Shown here: one piece after another, positions 20,427 through 30,237 of the stretch | How positions within the stretch are numbered: position 1 is the stretch's first letter | How the letters are laid out: each line of letters opens with the position of its first letter | NCBI GenBank assembly: GCA_013360915.1 | Contig: JABWAT010000001.1 | Span: 193,259 to 257,258 of the forward strand | Reading direction: 5' to 3' | Length of the DNA: 64,000 bases | DNA from: Bacteroidota bacterium | GTDB lineage: Bacteria > Bacteroidota > JABWAT01 | The notes under the pieces: generated by a model | The model's database searches: none | Told to the model about the DNA's origin: nothing | Seen by the model: the letters and a program-made list of their open reading frames with translations, nothing else | Program-made: the position numbers and the translations under genes

Positions 20427-23306
20427 TCAGGAGTGACTGGTCATGTACTCGCTTACCGGCGGACAGGAGCAAATCAGGGTCCGGTCGCCATGGGCATTGT
20501 TCACACGCGCAACCGATGGCCAGAATTTCTTTTCTTTCAGATAAGGCAATGGCCAGGCTGCCTTGCTTCTTGAGTAAGCGTGCGTCCAGGAATCGGCTGT
20601 TACTCTTCCGACAGTATGTGGCGCATTCTTTAGAACGTTATCCACCCGATCGGCCACACCCTGCTCTATTTCCCTGATTTCTTCACGGATGGAGAGCAAT
20701 GCATCGCAGAAACGATCCAATTCCTGTCTGGATTCACTTTCAGTCGGTTCAATCATTATGGTACCAGCAACAGGGAAACTGACGGTAGGCGCATGAAAGC
20801 CATAATCCATCAGTCGTTTGGCTACATCTTCTGCCTCGATTCCAGCCGGTTTAAACGGACGGAGATCAAAAATGGCCTCATGTGCCACACAACCCTTTTC
20901 TCCCTGGTAAAGAACAGGAATTTCCTTTTCCAATCGGGATTTGATGTAATTGGCGTTCAGGATCGCCACTTCAGTAGCCGCCCGGAGACTGTCACCACCC
21001 ATCATTTTTATATAGGCATAAGAGATCAGCAGAATCAATGCACTGCCATAAGGCGCGCTCGACACTGCATGAATGGCTTTATTTCCACCGGTTTCCACCA
21101 CAGGATGGCCCGGAAGGAAAGGCACCAGATGTTCAGCAACGGCAATGGGACCGACACCGGGTCCGCCGCCGCCGTGAGGTATGCAGAAGGTCTTATGGAG
21201 ATTCAGATGGCACACATCGGCTCCGATCATGGCGGGCGAGGTCAGGCCAACCTGAGCGTTCATATTTGCTCCATCCATATAAACCAGTCCGCCAGCATCA
21301 TGTACCTGCTGGCAAATTGAGCGGATAGCCGACTCGAAGACCCCGTGAGTGGAAGGATAGGTCACCATCAGACTGGACAAACGGTCACGATATTGTTCGA
21401 TTTTTGCCTGAAGATCAGCCAGATCGATATTCCCCAGTGCATCGCATCCGACCACGACCACCTGATAGCCGGCCATAACCGCACTGGCCGGATTGGTGCC
21501 ATGCGCAGATGAAGGAATCAGAACCACATCCCGGTGATCCTGATTTTTACTCTTATGCCAGGCCCGGATGGTCAGTAACCCGGCGTATTCACCCTGTGCT
21601 CCCGAATTGGGTTGGAAAGAAATTCCGCTGAATCCGGTAATCTCGCAGAGGTACATTCCGAGACTGCAGATCATTTCAAGGTATCCACGTGCCTGGGAAG
21701 CCGGAACAAATGGATGAATTGATGAATACTCTGACCAGGTCAAGGGAATCATTTCGGTTGCTGCATTCAATTTCATGGTGCAGGAACCCAGTGGTATCAT
21801 TGAAAAGTTAAGGGATAAATCCTTGTTTTCGAGCTGTTTGATGTACCGCATCATATCTGTTTCTGAATGATAGCGGTTAAAAACCGGATGGGTGAGAAAA
21901 GCAGATTGTCTTCTGAGAGGACCCGGTATTACCGAGGATTGACCATTCACATGTGACCAGCTTTTTCCGGTCAGTCCGGCAAACACTCCCAGCAGATCAT
22001 CAATGTCGGATTGTGTTTTCGTTTCATCCACGCTGATAGAAGCCAGGCCGGATGGTTCAATCCAGATGTTGATCCCTTTCGCATCGAGAGCGGCCGCCAG
22101 GGCATCCTTCCCCCCGGGCAACCCGGAAAGATCCAGACGGATGGTATCGAACCAGGATGAATTCAATGGAGTTAATCCCAATTGTCTGAGACCGGAACCA
22201 AGTCGGACCGCCAGAGAATGAATATGAGTGGCGATGGCCTTTAAACCATCTGATCCATGATAAACCGCATACATTGAGGCCATAACAGCCAGAAGGACCT
22301 GTGCGGTACAAATGTTGCTGGTGGCTTTATCGCGACGAATGTGCTGTTCGCGGGTCTGAAGTGCCATCCGAAGGGCCGGATTTCCATCCGCATCAATGGA
22401 AACACCAATAATCCGGCCGGGAAGGTTTCGCTTAAATGCCTCTCTGGTTGCAAAATAACCGGCATGCGGACCTCCGAAGCCCATTGGCACGCCAAATCGC
22501 TGAGTGGTTCCCACAACCACCGAAGCTCCTGATTCGCCAGGCGCCTTCAGTAATACCAGACTGAGCAGATCAGCTGCAACCACCGTCAGTATACCGGCTG
22601 CTTCACTTTTTCTGATCAGCGGCTCAATATCTGAAACCTCCCCGTTCGCATCGGGGTATTGCATAAAAATTCCGAAAACATCATCGGACAAGGTAACGTC
22701 GTTCATGGCAACCTGCCGGATGTTAATTCCCACCGGTTCTGCCCGGGTGGTCAGCACATCAAGCGTCTGGCTGAAAACCGGTCCTGCTACCAGAAAGGTA
22801 TGAGCATCCGGCCGTGTCTGACGTGTCAGACCATAAAGCATGGTCATGGCCTCAGCAGCGGCGGTGCCTTCATCGAGCAGAGAGGCATTGGCAATCTCCA
22901 TACCGGTAAGGTCGATCACCATGGTCTGAAAATTCAGCAATGCTTCCAGCCGTCCCTGGGCAATTTCGGCCTGGTAGGGGGTGTATTGTGTGTACCATCC
23001 CGGATTTTCCAGAATGTTCCTTCTGATAACGGAAGGAACATGGGTATCATAATACCCACGGCCAATAAAGGTCCGGTACACTTTATTCATTGCAGCAAGA
23101 TCCCAGATATGTGCCAGCATCTCGGGTTCTGAAAGAGGCGCTGGCAATTGCAACGGTTTCCTGAGCCGGATATCGGCAGGAATGGTGTCGCTGATAAGTG
23201 AGTCAAGGCTCTCTGCCCCGATGGCCTTTAACATGTCAGCCTGTTCTTTAGCAGAGGGTCCGATATGACGGGAGGAAAATGTGTCGGTATTGGAGTGAAT
23301 AGTCAT
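20427..23306 (-). CDS. gcvP: Glycine dehydrogenase (decarboxylating), P-protein of the glycine cleavage system
   Basis: The PLP-dependent P-protein decarboxylates glycine and passes the aminomethyl group to the lipoyl H-protein. This is the single-chain form (959 residues). The N terminus FSSRHIGPSAKEQADML is typical. Lys705 in HLNLHKTFCIPHGGGGPGVG is the PLP lysine, and MLYGLTRQT and SLGSCTMKLNAATEMIPLTW are also conserved. gcvT and gcvH are not in the window. The gene is separated from rnc by 104 bases holding a candidate promoter; no glycine riboswitch was recognised there. Confidence 0.98.
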   Translation of the reverse strand: MTIHSNTDTFSSRHIGPSAKEQADMLKAIGAESLDSLISDTIPADIRLRKPLQLPAPLSEPEMLAHIWDLAAMNKVYRTFIGRGYYDTHVPSVIRRNILENPGWYTQYTPYQAEIAQGRLEALLNFQTMVIDLTGMEIANASLLDEGTAAAEAMTMLYGLTRQTRPDAHTFLVAGPVFSQTLDVLTTRAEPVGINIRQVAMNDVTLSDDVFGIFMQYPDANGEVSDIEPLIRKSEAAGILTVVAADLLSLVLLKAPGESGASVVVGTTQRFGVPMGFGGPHAGYFATREAFKRNLPGRIIGVSIDADGNPALRMALQTREQHIRRDKATSNICTAQVLLAVMASMYAVYHGSDGLKAIATHIHSLAVRLGSGLRQLGLTPLNSSWFDTIRLDLSGLPGGKDALAAALDAKGINIWIEPSGLASISVDETKTQSDIDDLLGVFAGLTGKSWSHVNGQSSVIPGPLRRQSAFLTHPVFNRYHSETDMMRYIKQLENKDLSLNFSMIPLGSCTMKLNAATEMIPLTWSEYSSIHPFVPASQARGYLEMICSLGMYLCEITGFSGISFQPNSGAQGEYAGLLTIRAWHKSKNQDHRDVVLIPSSAHGTNPASAVMAGYQVVVVGCDALGNIDLADLQAKIEQYRDRLSSLMVTYPSTHGVFESAIRSICQQVHDAGGLVYMDGANMNAQVGLTSPAMIGADVCHLNLHKTFCIPHGGGGPGVGPIAVAEHLVPFLPGHPVVETGGNKAIHAVSSAPYGSALILLISYAYIKMMGGDSLRAATEVAILNANYIKSRLEKEIPVLYQGEKGCVAHEAIFDLRPFKPAGIEAEDVAKRLMDYGFHAPTVSFPVAGTIMIEPTESESRQELDRFCDALLSIREEIREIEQGVADRVDNVLKNAPHTVGRVTADSWTHAYSRSKAAWPLPYLKEKKFWPSVARVNNAHGDRTLICSCPPVSEYMTSHS

Positions 23307-23397
23307 GGTTTTTTTGTGTTTTTCAGTCAGAAACGGGAATCTGAGCAGTTCCGGTTCCGGGAGGTCTGTTAAAAAGTGTGCGTGTGTTTACAGGTGA

Positions 23398-23429
23398 CAA
23401 AAGTATTGGATCAGTCCGAAGATTCCGAA
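23398..23429 (-). promoter_or_regulatory. Candidate gcvP promoter
   Basis: On the minus strand TTCG (23426-23429), 20 bases, TACTTTTG (23398-23405). The -7 box fully fits TAnnTTTG. The -33 box lies within the rnc 3' coding end. The leader to gcvP would be about 87 bases. Confidence 0.5.
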
Positions 23430-24175
23430 GCGGAATCCATCATTTTAAGGGTTTCTAATGCAGCCAGTTGTTCTGCTTCTTTTTTGTTTCTACCCTGTCC
23501 GGATCCGAATAATTTTTCCCCGATTCTGACCTGCATGGTGTATTCACGCCGGTGGGGCGGACCATCTTCCCGGATGCACAGGTACCTGAGGTCTCCGTAG
23601 CCGCAGGACTGAACCCGTTCCAGAAGCCGGCTTTTAAAATTGTCATCGTGAGTGCTCAAGTGAGAAAAGTCAATACGTGAGATGATCACCCGTTGAACGA
23701 AGCGCCGGGCCATGGTGTATGAATGATCAATGTAAATGGCACCAATAAGAGCTTCGAGTGTATCAGCCAGCATTTTCTGGTTCTCATAGACCACTCCCCT
23801 TTTTAATCCGCGGGTTGCAGAAATGTAGTTAAAAAGCCCCAATTCTTCACCGATACGGGAAAGAAGCCGGCCATTTACAATCTGATCCCGTTTTTTGGAA
23901 AGAAAGCCTTCGTTTCGGTCGGGAAACTCGTGAAAAAGAGTTTCGGCCACCACCAGATCCAGAATGGCATCACCGAGGAATTCGAGACGTTCGTAGCTGC
24001 TCGAGGCAAACTCAGAGGTGTTTTCAAGGTAGCTTTTATGAGTCAGGGCAACCCGGAACAGATCGGGATTTCTGACAAGGTAGCCGGTAAGATGGCGGTA
24101 ACGAAGCGCACGTTTCCACCAGGAGGGAGAGAAAAGGTCCGGCAACCGCCGGACCTGGTTTCCCCATTCAATCAT
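23411..24175 (-). CDS. rnc: Ribonuclease III
   Basis: Cleaves double-stranded RNA in rRNA processing and mRNA decay. The 254-residue protein has the RNase III domain (ALTHKSYLENTSEFASSSYE then RLEFLGDAILDLVVAE, holding the acidic active site) and a C-terminal dsRNA-binding domain (residues about 180-250, ending GRNKKEAEQLAALETLKMMD). The N terminus is about 25 residues longer than usual. The codons for residues 7-14 form a perfect 9-bp hairpin followed by a pyrimidine tract, so this N-terminal extension may double as an RNA control element. It lies three bases after fabF, at the end of the fatty-acid operon. Confidence 0.96.
   Translation of the reverse strand: MIEWGNQVRRLPDLFSPSWWKRALRYRHLTGYLVRNPDLFRVALTHKSYLENTSEFASSSYERLEFLGDAILDLVVAETLFHEFPDRNEGFLSKKRDQIVNGRLLSRIGEELGLFNYISATRGLKRGVVYENQKMLADTLEALIGAIYIDHSYTMARRFVQRVIISRIDFSHLSTHDDNFKSRLLERVQSCGYGDLRYLCIREDGPPHRREYTMQVRIGEKLFGSGQGRNKKEAEQLAALETLKMMDSASESSD
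24132..24156 (-). promoter_or_regulatory. Terminator-like hairpin inside the rnc 5' coding end
   Basis: On the minus strand AGGTCCGGC and GCCGGACCT form a perfect 9-bp GC-rich stem with the tetraloop GGTT, followed by TTTTCTCTC. It occupies nucleotides 20-41 of the rnc coding region. It could attenuate transcription from the fab operon into rnc, or be an RNase III substrate that allows self-control. Confidence 0.55.
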
Positions 24176-24178
24176 AGG

Positions 24179-25429
24179 TCAGGATTGATATTTTTTGATC
24201 AGCAGGGTTGCGTTATGGCCGCCAAAACCAAAGGTATTGCTCATGGCGTATTCAAGCGCAAAATCAACCGGTTTGTTAGGAACATAATCCAGATCGCATT
24301 CCGGATCCTGATTCTCAAGGTTAATGGTCGGAGGTATCCGGCCGTTCTTTATAGCCAGGATGGTGGCAATGGCTTCAATACCACCGGCCGCACCCAATAA
24401 GTGACCGGTCATGGATTTGGTGGAACTGACCTTCATTTTGTAGGCGTGATCACCAAAAACAGTCTTGATGGCTTCCGATTCCTGCTTATCACCCAACGGG
24501 GTGGATGTGCCGTGTGCATTCACATAACCGATCTGAGAAGGATTGATACCGGCCATGGCAATTGCACCTTTCATGGCGCGGACGGCGCCTTCCCCACCCG
24601 GGGCGGGAGCCGTGATGTGGTAAGCGTCGGCAGTAATACCAAAACCAACCATTTCTGCATAAATTTTGGCACCACGGGCAATGGCATGTTCATAGGATTC
24701 CAATACCAGCACACCGGCCCCTTCACCGATCACAAATCCATCCCGATCCTTATCGAAGGGCCGGGAGGCTTTTTCGGGGGCATCATTCCGGGTGGACATG
24801 GCTTTCATTGAGTTAAACCCGGAAACACCGAGGTTACAAACCGGGGCTTCGGCCCCACCCGCCACCATGACATCAGCCAATCCCATGGTGATGAGCATGA
24901 ACGCATCAGCAATTGAGTGGCTTCCGGTGGCACAGGCACTGACTGTACAGTAATTGGGCCCTTTGAATCCATGTTTGATCGAAACATGCCCGGCAATGAT
25001 GTCGGGAATCAGCATCGGAATGAAGAAGGGGCTGACCCGTCCGGGACCGCCTTCAATGAAATTCCGGCATTGATTTTCATACACCTGCATTCCACCGATT
25101 CCGGAACCAATGGTCACACCGACCCGGTTTTTATCCAGATTGGCAGAACTGTTTATTCCAGAATCGAGAATGGCTTCATCGGCGGCAACCACGCCATACT
25201 GGCAAAAGGCATCCATCCGCTGAGCGGCTTTCCGATCCATATAATCGGCCGGATTAAACCCTTTGAGTTCACAGGCAAATTTGGTATCAAACTGGGTTGG
25301 ATCGAACCGGGTTACCGGACCTGCTCCTGACTTTGCAGCCATGAGACCATCCCAAAAAGCTGGTGCCGTTAACCCGATAGGGGTAAGCGCACCCATTCCT
25401 GTAATGACAACACGTTGTTGTTTTTGCAT
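24179..25429 (-). CDS. fabF: 3-oxoacyl-[acyl-carrier-protein] synthase II
   Basis: Condenses malonyl-ACP with acyl-ACP during fatty-acid elongation. The thiolase-fold enzyme of 416 residues has the Cys-His-His triad: Cys166 in [16 protein letters not shown], His306 in [14 protein letters not shown], and His343 in [16 protein letters not shown]. It follows acpP by 79 bases with a strong hairpin between them and is followed after three bases by rnc, the order acpP-fabF-rnc found in many bacteria. Confidence 0.98.
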   Translation of the reverse strand: MQKQQRVVITGMGALTPIGLTAPAFWDGLMAAKSGAGPVTRFDPTQFDTKFACELKGFNPADYMDRKAAQRMDAFCQYGVVAADEAILDSGINSSANLDKNRVGVTIGSGIGGMQVYENQCRNFIEGGPGRVSPFFIPMLIPDIIAGHVSIKHGFKGPNYCTVSACATGSHSIADAFMLITMGLADVMVAGGAEAPVCNLGVSGFNSMKAMSTRNDAPEKASRPFDKDRDGFVIGEGAGVLVLESYEHAIARGAKIYAEMVGFGITADAYHITAPAPGGEGAVRAMKGAIAMAGINPSQIGYVNAHGTSTPLGDKQESEAIKTVFGDHAYKMKVSSTKSMTGHLLGAAGGIEAIATILAIKNGRIPPTINLENQDPECDLDYVPNKPVDFALEYAMSNTFGFGGHNATLLIKKYQS

Positions 25430-25452
25430 GATGGGAACCCTTTAATTAAGGA

Positions 25453-25484
25453 ATTCCCGGTCCGGGCTGCTGCCCGCCGGGAAT
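25453..25484 (-). other. Strong hairpin between acpP and fabF
   Basis: ATTCCCGG pairs with CCGGGAAT, and inside it CGGGC pairs with GCCCG around a 4-base loop. No U-tract follows on the minus strand. ACP is needed in large excess over FabF, so a 3' stabilising structure or partial terminator here would make sense; that role is inference. Confidence 0.6.
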
Positions 25485-25508
25485 GAATCAAGGAAAAGAC
25501 GACGGGAT

Positions 25509-25745
25509 TTACTTGGAGTGCGATTCGATGTATTTAACCGCATCGCCAACGGTACCGATTTTTTCGGCATCTTCATCCGGAATGGTAATTCCGAAGGCCT
25601 TTTCGAATTCCATGATCAGTTCAACGGTGTCGAGAGAGTCGGCACCCAGGTCATTGGTGAAACTGGCTTCGTTGGTGATCTGGGTAGCATCAACTCCCAG
25701 TTTTTCGATAATGATTTCTTTTACTTTTTCCGAAACGTTGGCCAC
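25509..25745 (-). CDS. acpP: Acyl carrier protein
   Basis: The 78-residue acidic carrier of growing acyl chains. Ser37 in [15 protein letters not shown] receives the 4'-phosphopantetheine arm. Length, charge and helix pattern are all typical. It lies between fabG (71 bases upstream) and fabF. Confidence 0.98.
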   Translation of the reverse strand: MANVSEKVKEIIIEKLGVDATQITNEASFTNDLGADSLDTVELIMEFEKAFGITIPDEDAEKIGTVGDAVKYIESHSK

Positions 25746-25816
25746 GATGGTGCTCCTTTGTTAGATGTTTTTCAGAAGATTTGCAAAAATAATAGTCAGG
25801 CAGCCTTGCTGCAAAG

Positions 25817-26566
25817 TCAGGCCATCACCATTCCGCCATCCACATGCAGAACCTGACCGGTAATATAATTACTCAGGTCGGAGGATAGGAATAAGCAGGC
25901 GTTGGCAATATCATTTGGTGTGGCAGACCGTTTCAGGGGTATATTCTGAAGAAAAGCATTCCGTGCATCTTCAGAAAGAACAGAAGTCATGTCGGTTTCG
26001 ACCCAACCCGGAGCAACCACATTACAGGTGATGTTCCGGCTGGCAAGTTCCTTGGCCACCGATTTACTGAAACCGGCAATACCAGCCTTGGAAGCGGCAT
26101 AATTGGCCTGTCCGGCATTCCCCATGGATCCAACTACCGAGGAAATATTGATAATTTTTCCCGATCGCTGGCTCATCATGGTTTTCATCACAGCTTTGGT
26201 ATAATTGAAAACCGATTTCAGATTGGTATTGATCACCAGATCCCAATCAGCTTCGGTCATCCGCATGAGGAGTCCGTCCTTGGTCACTCCGGCATTATTA
26301 ACCAGAACATCCAGGCGGCCCCACGCAGCAACCAGTTCAGAAACGGTTTTGACAGCCTGTTCAGCATTGGCTGCATCCGATTGGAATGCAAGAGCCCTCA
26401 CACCCAGTTTTTCCACTTCGGCTTTTAATTCATCTGCCTGAGCAGACGAACTGCGGTAGGTAAAGGCGACATCGGCACCGGCTTCAGCCAGTTTCAACAC
26501 AATGGACCTGCCGATACCTCGGGTTCCGCCGGTAACCAGAGCTGTTTTACCTTTCAGGTTGATCAT
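25817..26566 (-). CDS. fabG: 3-oxoacyl-[acyl-carrier-protein] reductase
   Basis: NADPH-dependent reduction of 3-oxoacyl-ACP. The short-chain dehydrogenase of 249 residues has the nucleotide loop GGTRGIGR (residues 13-20), NNAG near residue 90, and the catalytic Ser142/143-Tyr156-Lys160 set in ISSVVGSMGNAGQANYAASK. The C terminus TGQVLHVDGGMVMA is typical. Its start overlaps the fabD stop by four bases (ATGA), suggesting coupled translation. Confidence 0.97.
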   Translation of the reverse strand: MINLKGKTALVTGGTRGIGRSIVLKLAEAGADVAFTYRSSSAQADELKAEVEKLGVRALAFQSDAANAEQAVKTVSELVAAWGRLDVLVNNAGVTKDGLLMRMTEADWDLVINTNLKSVFNYTKAVMKTMMSQRSGKIINISSVVGSMGNAGQANYAASKAGIAGFSKSVAKELASRNITCNVVAPGWVETDMTSVLSEDARNAFLQNIPLKRSATPNDIANACLFLSSDLSNYITGQVLHVDGGMVMA

Positions 26567-27474
26567 GCGGTGGCTCCTTCCAGTTCAGAAAATTTATCAA
26601 CACCCAGACAAACCGCATCGGTGACGGTCCTCTTAATCAGTCCCTGCAGAACTTTTCCGGGTCCGACTTCTACAAACCGTCCGATTCCATCGCGTGACAT
26701 ATTCACTACTGAATTCTCCCATAAGACCGGACTGGTCAGCTGTTTAAGGGAGAGGGATTTCAAGGTGGCAGGGTCCGTAACCGGTTCTGCTGTCACATTG
26801 GTATAGACGGCGACTGAAGGTGTTTTGAATTCGGTTGTTTGAAGCGCGTGACCCAGTTTTTCAGAGGCCGAGGCCATCAGCGGGGAGTGGAAGGCACCTG
26901 AAACGACCAGTTCCTTCACAATTTTCGCGCCCTTGGTTTTGGCAATTTCCATTGCACGCCGAACGCCATCAACCGATCCGGAAATCACAATCTGACCAGG
27001 AGAGTTGAAGTTAGCTGGCTGAACGATTCCGGCAGAGGAGGCTTCCCGGCAGGCTTCGGCCACCGCATCGGGAGTGGCTCCGACCACAGCAGCCATGGTT
27101 CCCGGATTGTCTGTGCCTGCTTTCTGCATCAGTTCTCCACGCAGACGAACGAGTTTCAGGCCGGTTTCAAAATCGAATACGCCGGCTGCGCACAGGGCCG
27201 AATACTCACCCAGTGAATGTCCGGCCACCGCATGAAACTCCCCTTTCAGGAATCTGGCCACCAGCAGACTATGAATAAAAATGGCTGGCTGAGTGATCTC
27301 GGTCTGTTTTAATTGGTCCTCAGGGCCCGCAATCATGATATCGGAAATGGGAAATCCAAGCACCCGGTCTGCCTGACGGATAAAGTCGGCGGCTTCTGCA
27401 GATGACTGCCTGAAATCGGAGGTCATTCCGACATATTGGGACGCCTGTCCCGGAAAAACCCAAGCTGTTTTCAT
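26563..27474 (-). CDS. fabD: Malonyl-CoA:ACP transacylase
   Basis: Loads malonate onto ACP. The 303-residue protein has the nucleophile elbow GHSLGEYSAL with Ser87, the N-terminal FPGQASQYVGM, and GAFHSPLMASASEKL near residue 195 carrying the catalytic His. It lies 19 bases after fabH and overlaps fabG. Confidence 0.97.
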   Translation of the reverse strand: MKTAWVFPGQASQYVGMTSDFRQSSAEAADFIRQADRVLGFPISDIMIAGPEDQLKQTEITQPAIFIHSLLVARFLKGEFHAVAGHSLGEYSALCAAGVFDFETGLKLVRLRGELMQKAGTDNPGTMAAVVGATPDAVAEACREASSAGIVQPANFNSPGQIVISGSVDGVRRAMEIAKTKGAKIVKELVVSGAFHSPLMASASEKLGHALQTTEFKTPSVAVYTNVTAEPVTDPATLKSLSLKQLTSPVLWENSVVNMSRDGIGRFVEVGPGKVLQGLIKRTVTDAVCLGVDKFSELEGATA

Positions 27475-27493
27475 GAAAATAATTCCTTACTGA

Positions 27494-28492
27494 TCAGGTA
27501 TTGTAAGCCCATTTCAGCCAGATCGCACCCCAGGTGTATCCTGCACCAAAGGCAGCAAGGATAATATTATCACCACGGCGGATTTTCGATTGTTCGATTG
27601 CGTCACAAAGGGCCAGTGGGATGGTGGCGGCAGTGGTATTGCCATACTTTCCGATATTGATAATCACTTTTGAATTATCAATTCCCATCCGGTTAGCGGT
27701 GGCATCAATAATTCTCAGATTGGCCTGATGGGGGATCAGGTAGGCCACATCCGAGCCTTTCAGACCATTTTTTTCCAGAATTTCAGCAGAAACATCGGCC
27801 ATACCGGTTACCGCTGATTTAAAAACGGTTTTACCATCCTGGAAGAGGTAATGCATTTTTGAATCGACCGTTTTGTGGGTGGGAGGATGAAGGCTTCCGC
27901 CCCCCTTCATATATAAATAATCTTTTCCGGAACCATCAGAATACAGAATGGAATCCAGAATACCGGTACCATCTGTGGTAGGTTCGAGCAGGACAGCACC
28001 GGCCCCGTCTCCAAACAGAATGGCTGTGGTCCGGTCTGTGTAGTCCACGATTGAACTCATCTTATCGCCGCCGACCACCAAAACCTTTTTGCACTTTCCG
28101 CTTTCAATGAATTGAGCACCGGTCGTCAAACCATATAAAAACCCTGAACAAGCTGCACTGAGATCGAAGGCAAACGCCTTTTTAGCTCCGATTTCATTCT
28201 GCACGAGGCAGGCAGTGGATGGGAAAAACATGTCGGGGGTTACGGTGCAGGCAACGATCAGATCAATTTCTTCGGCTTTGATTTTGCGTTGTTCCAGGAC
28301 CCGCCGGCAGGCTTCAGCCATCATGTAGCTGGTGGCTTTATTGGGGTCTTTCAGAATCCGCCGTTCAGAAATTCCGGTCCGGGTAGTGATCCACTCATCG
28401 GTGGTATCGAACATTTTCTCGAAATCTTTATTGGAAAGGACATCCTCAGGAAGATATTTTCCTACGGCCGTAATTGTTGCGGTGATTTTCAT
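27494..28492 (-). CDS. fabH: 3-oxoacyl-[acyl-carrier-protein] synthase III
   Basis: Starts fatty-acid synthesis by condensing an acyl-CoA primer with malonyl-ACP. The 332-residue protein has the Cys115-His255-Asn285 triad in [26 protein letters not shown] and [15 protein letters not shown]. It follows plsX by 15 bases, the usual plsX-fabH order. Confidence 0.98.
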   Translation of the reverse strand: MKITATITAVGKYLPEDVLSNKDFEKMFDTTDEWITTRTGISERRILKDPNKATSYMMAEACRRVLEQRKIKAEEIDLIVACTVTPDMFFPSTACLVQNEIGAKKAFAFDLSAACSGFLYGLTTGAQFIESGKCKKVLVVGGDKMSSIVDYTDRTTAILFGDGAGAVLLEPTTDGTGILDSILYSDGSGKDYLYMKGGGSLHPPTHKTVDSKMHYLFQDGKTVFKSAVTGMADVSAEILEKNGLKGSDVAYLIPHQANLRIIDATANRMGIDNSKVIINIGKYGNTTAATIPLALCDAIEQSKIRRGDNIILAAFGAGYTWGAIWLKWAYNT

Positions 28493-28507
28493 CGGAAGAA
28501 TCCTGTA

Positions 28508-29512
28508 TTACTGATTTTGCGAAATCGCTTCCTGAATTTTCCGGTTAACACCGAGGTTAACCATCTTTTCAGCTTCATAAATCATGTTTTTAACGGCCTT
28601 GGGTGTAGAGCCACCGTGGCCAATGATGGAAACCCCGTTTACGCCGAGGAGCGGAACGCCGCCAAATTCCTCGTAATCAAAGGATTTCATGGTTTGTTTA
28701 AGCACGCCGCCGATCTGCATCATTTTCTCTTCGGGCAGCTGCATGGAAACCATTTGTTTTTTTAACTGGTGGGAGATCAGGTGGCCGATTGATTCGGCAA
28801 ATTTGAGAATGATGTTCCCGGTGAACCCGTCACAGACATAGACATCGGCTTCATCGGTAAAAAGGTCGCGGCCTTCCACATTGCCAACAAAGTTGAGATG
28901 ACTGGCCTTTAGTTTTGGCCAGGCTTCCTTGGCAAGCTCGTTCCCTTTTCCTTCCTCTTCGCCGATGTTCAGCAATCCGACTTTCGGATTGGGTACACCC
29001 AGCATTTCGCGGCAGAAGATGGAACCCATGACGGCAAACTGAACCAGATGTTCAGCCTTGCAGTCCACATTGGCGCCAACATCGAGGATCAGATTATGAC
29101 CGGAAGGACGGCGGGGGAAAAACGCGGAAATGGTCGGACGGGACACACCCGGAATCCGACCGAGAATGTAAGTGGAGGCTGCCATCACAGCACCTGTATT
29201 GCCGGCACTGAGAAAGGCGTCGGCCTTGCCTTCGCGGCAGAGACCCAATCCGACCACAATCGAACTGTCAGGTTTACCTTTAACGGCCGTTGCGGCCGAA
29301 TCTTCAAAGGTGATCACCTGGGAGCAGTGATGGATATGGCAGGTGGCCGGCAGAGATGCTCCGGCATCGGCGAGTTCCTTTCGGATCGCTGTCTCGTCAC
29401 CGGTCAGAATCACTTCAAACCGGTTTCCGGATTCCTGAATGGCTTCAAGAGTGCCGGCAACGATGTTTTTTGGTGCAAAATCGCCTCCCATCGCATCAAC
29501 GACGATCCGCAT
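28508..29512 (-). CDS. plsX: Phosphate acyltransferase PlsX
   Basis: Converts acyl-ACP to acyl-phosphate, the donor for PlsY in phospholipid synthesis. The 334-residue length is normal; the start MRIVVDAMGGDFAPKNIVAG and blocks SAGNTGAVMAAS, LDVGANVDCKAEHLVQFA and GFTGNIILKFAESIG are family signatures. It is encoded between rpmF and fabH in the usual rpmF-plsX-fab order. Confidence 0.97.
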   Translation of the reverse strand: MRIVVDAMGGDFAPKNIVAGTLEAIQESGNRFEVILTGDETAIRKELADAGASLPATCHIHHCSQVITFEDSAATAVKGKPDSSIVVGLGLCREGKADAFLSAGNTGAVMAASTYILGRIPGVSRPTISAFFPRRPSGHNLILDVGANVDCKAEHLVQFAVMGSIFCREMLGVPNPKVGLLNIGEEEGKGNELAKEAWPKLKASHLNFVGNVEGRDLFTDEADVYVCDGFTGNIILKFAESIGHLISHQLKKQMVSMQLPEEKMMQIGGVLKQTMKSFDYEEFGGVPLLGVNGVSIIGHGGSTPKAVKNMIYEAEKMVNLGVNRKIQEAISQNQ

Positions 29513-29548
29513 AACTCACCTCCAGACTTGATTTCTTACTGAAAGATA

Positions 29549-29734
29549 TCAGACTTTTTCAGTTTTCTCAACCACGTACTTTCCGGCATAGAATCCGCAG
29601 TTGGCGCATGCGCGATGCTGCAGTTTCGGATGCTGACATTTCGGGCAGACGCTCAGTGCAGGAGTGGCGGATTTGAAATGAGCACGACGGTTACGTGCGT
29701 GCATTTTGGACGATTTCCGTTTTGGATTTGGCAT
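29549..29734 (-). CDS. rpmF: 50S ribosomal protein L32
   Basis: The 61-residue protein starts with the conserved MPNPKRKSSKMHARNRRAH. It has a Cys4 zinc-ribbon (CPKCQHPKLQHRACANCG), the zinc-containing form of L32. It lies 11 bases after the YceD-family gene. Confidence 0.97.
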   Translation of the reverse strand: MPNPKRKSSKMHARNRRAHFKSATPALSVCPKCQHPKLQHRACANCGFYAGKYVVEKTEKV

Positions 29735-29745
29735 GATAGACTCCG

Positions 29746-30231
29746 TTAATTATTCTTCAATTTCAGTAAGTTTTCCCAGCGGGGGTCGATGGTGTCATTC
29801 GAGCATCCGCAGGCAGTCTGATTCAGATTTACCCCGCAGGAGGGACACAGCCCTTTGCAGGTTTCGCTACACACAACTTTCATCGGAATGGCCAGGCGAA
29901 TGGTATCCACAACATCCGGGGTCAGGTCGATGATGTTCTGATCACGGCTCAGCGGTTTTACATCCGGATCCAGAGTTTCATCCCCATCGGGCCGGTACAC
30001 CACGCTGGTGGTTTCATTCACCGCCAGGTTCACCTGCTCCAGACAACGGTCGCAACTCAATTCCACACTTCCGTTCACCTGAAGAGTAAACAGGAAGGTA
30101 TCATGAGCTTTATCAAGGATGACCCCGGCCTGAAAGCCTGTTAATCCGGTTTCTTCCCGGAATGCATCCGGCCTGTCATCAAACCGGTAATGATGCCGCC
30201 CATCCGGCAATTTCGAAATGTTAACCAGCAT
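29746..30231 (-). CDS. yceD: YceD/DUF177 family protein
   Basis: Related proteins bind or help 23S rRNA accumulate in E. coli and plants; the gene is nearly always next to rpmF, as here. The 161-residue protein shows the family core ELSCDRCLEQVNLAVNETTS and a C-terminal cysteine cluster (VVCSETCKGLCPSCGVNLN) that looks able to bind metal. It lies between adk (6 bases) and rpmF (11 bases). Confidence 0.88.
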   Translation of the reverse strand: MLVNISKLPDGRHHYRFDDRPDAFREETGLTGFQAGVILDKAHDTFLFTLQVNGSVELSCDRCLEQVNLAVNETTSVVYRPDGDETLDPDVKPLSRDQNIIDLTPDVVDTIRLAIPMKVVCSETCKGLCPSCGVNLNQTACGCSNDTIDPRWENLLKLKNN

Positions 30232-30237
30232 GACCGT

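Noticed and set aside
23307-23410. Possible glycine riboswitch before gcvP
   Set aside because: The leader is only about 87 bases and no tandem glycine aptamer-like conserved stretches could be picked out.
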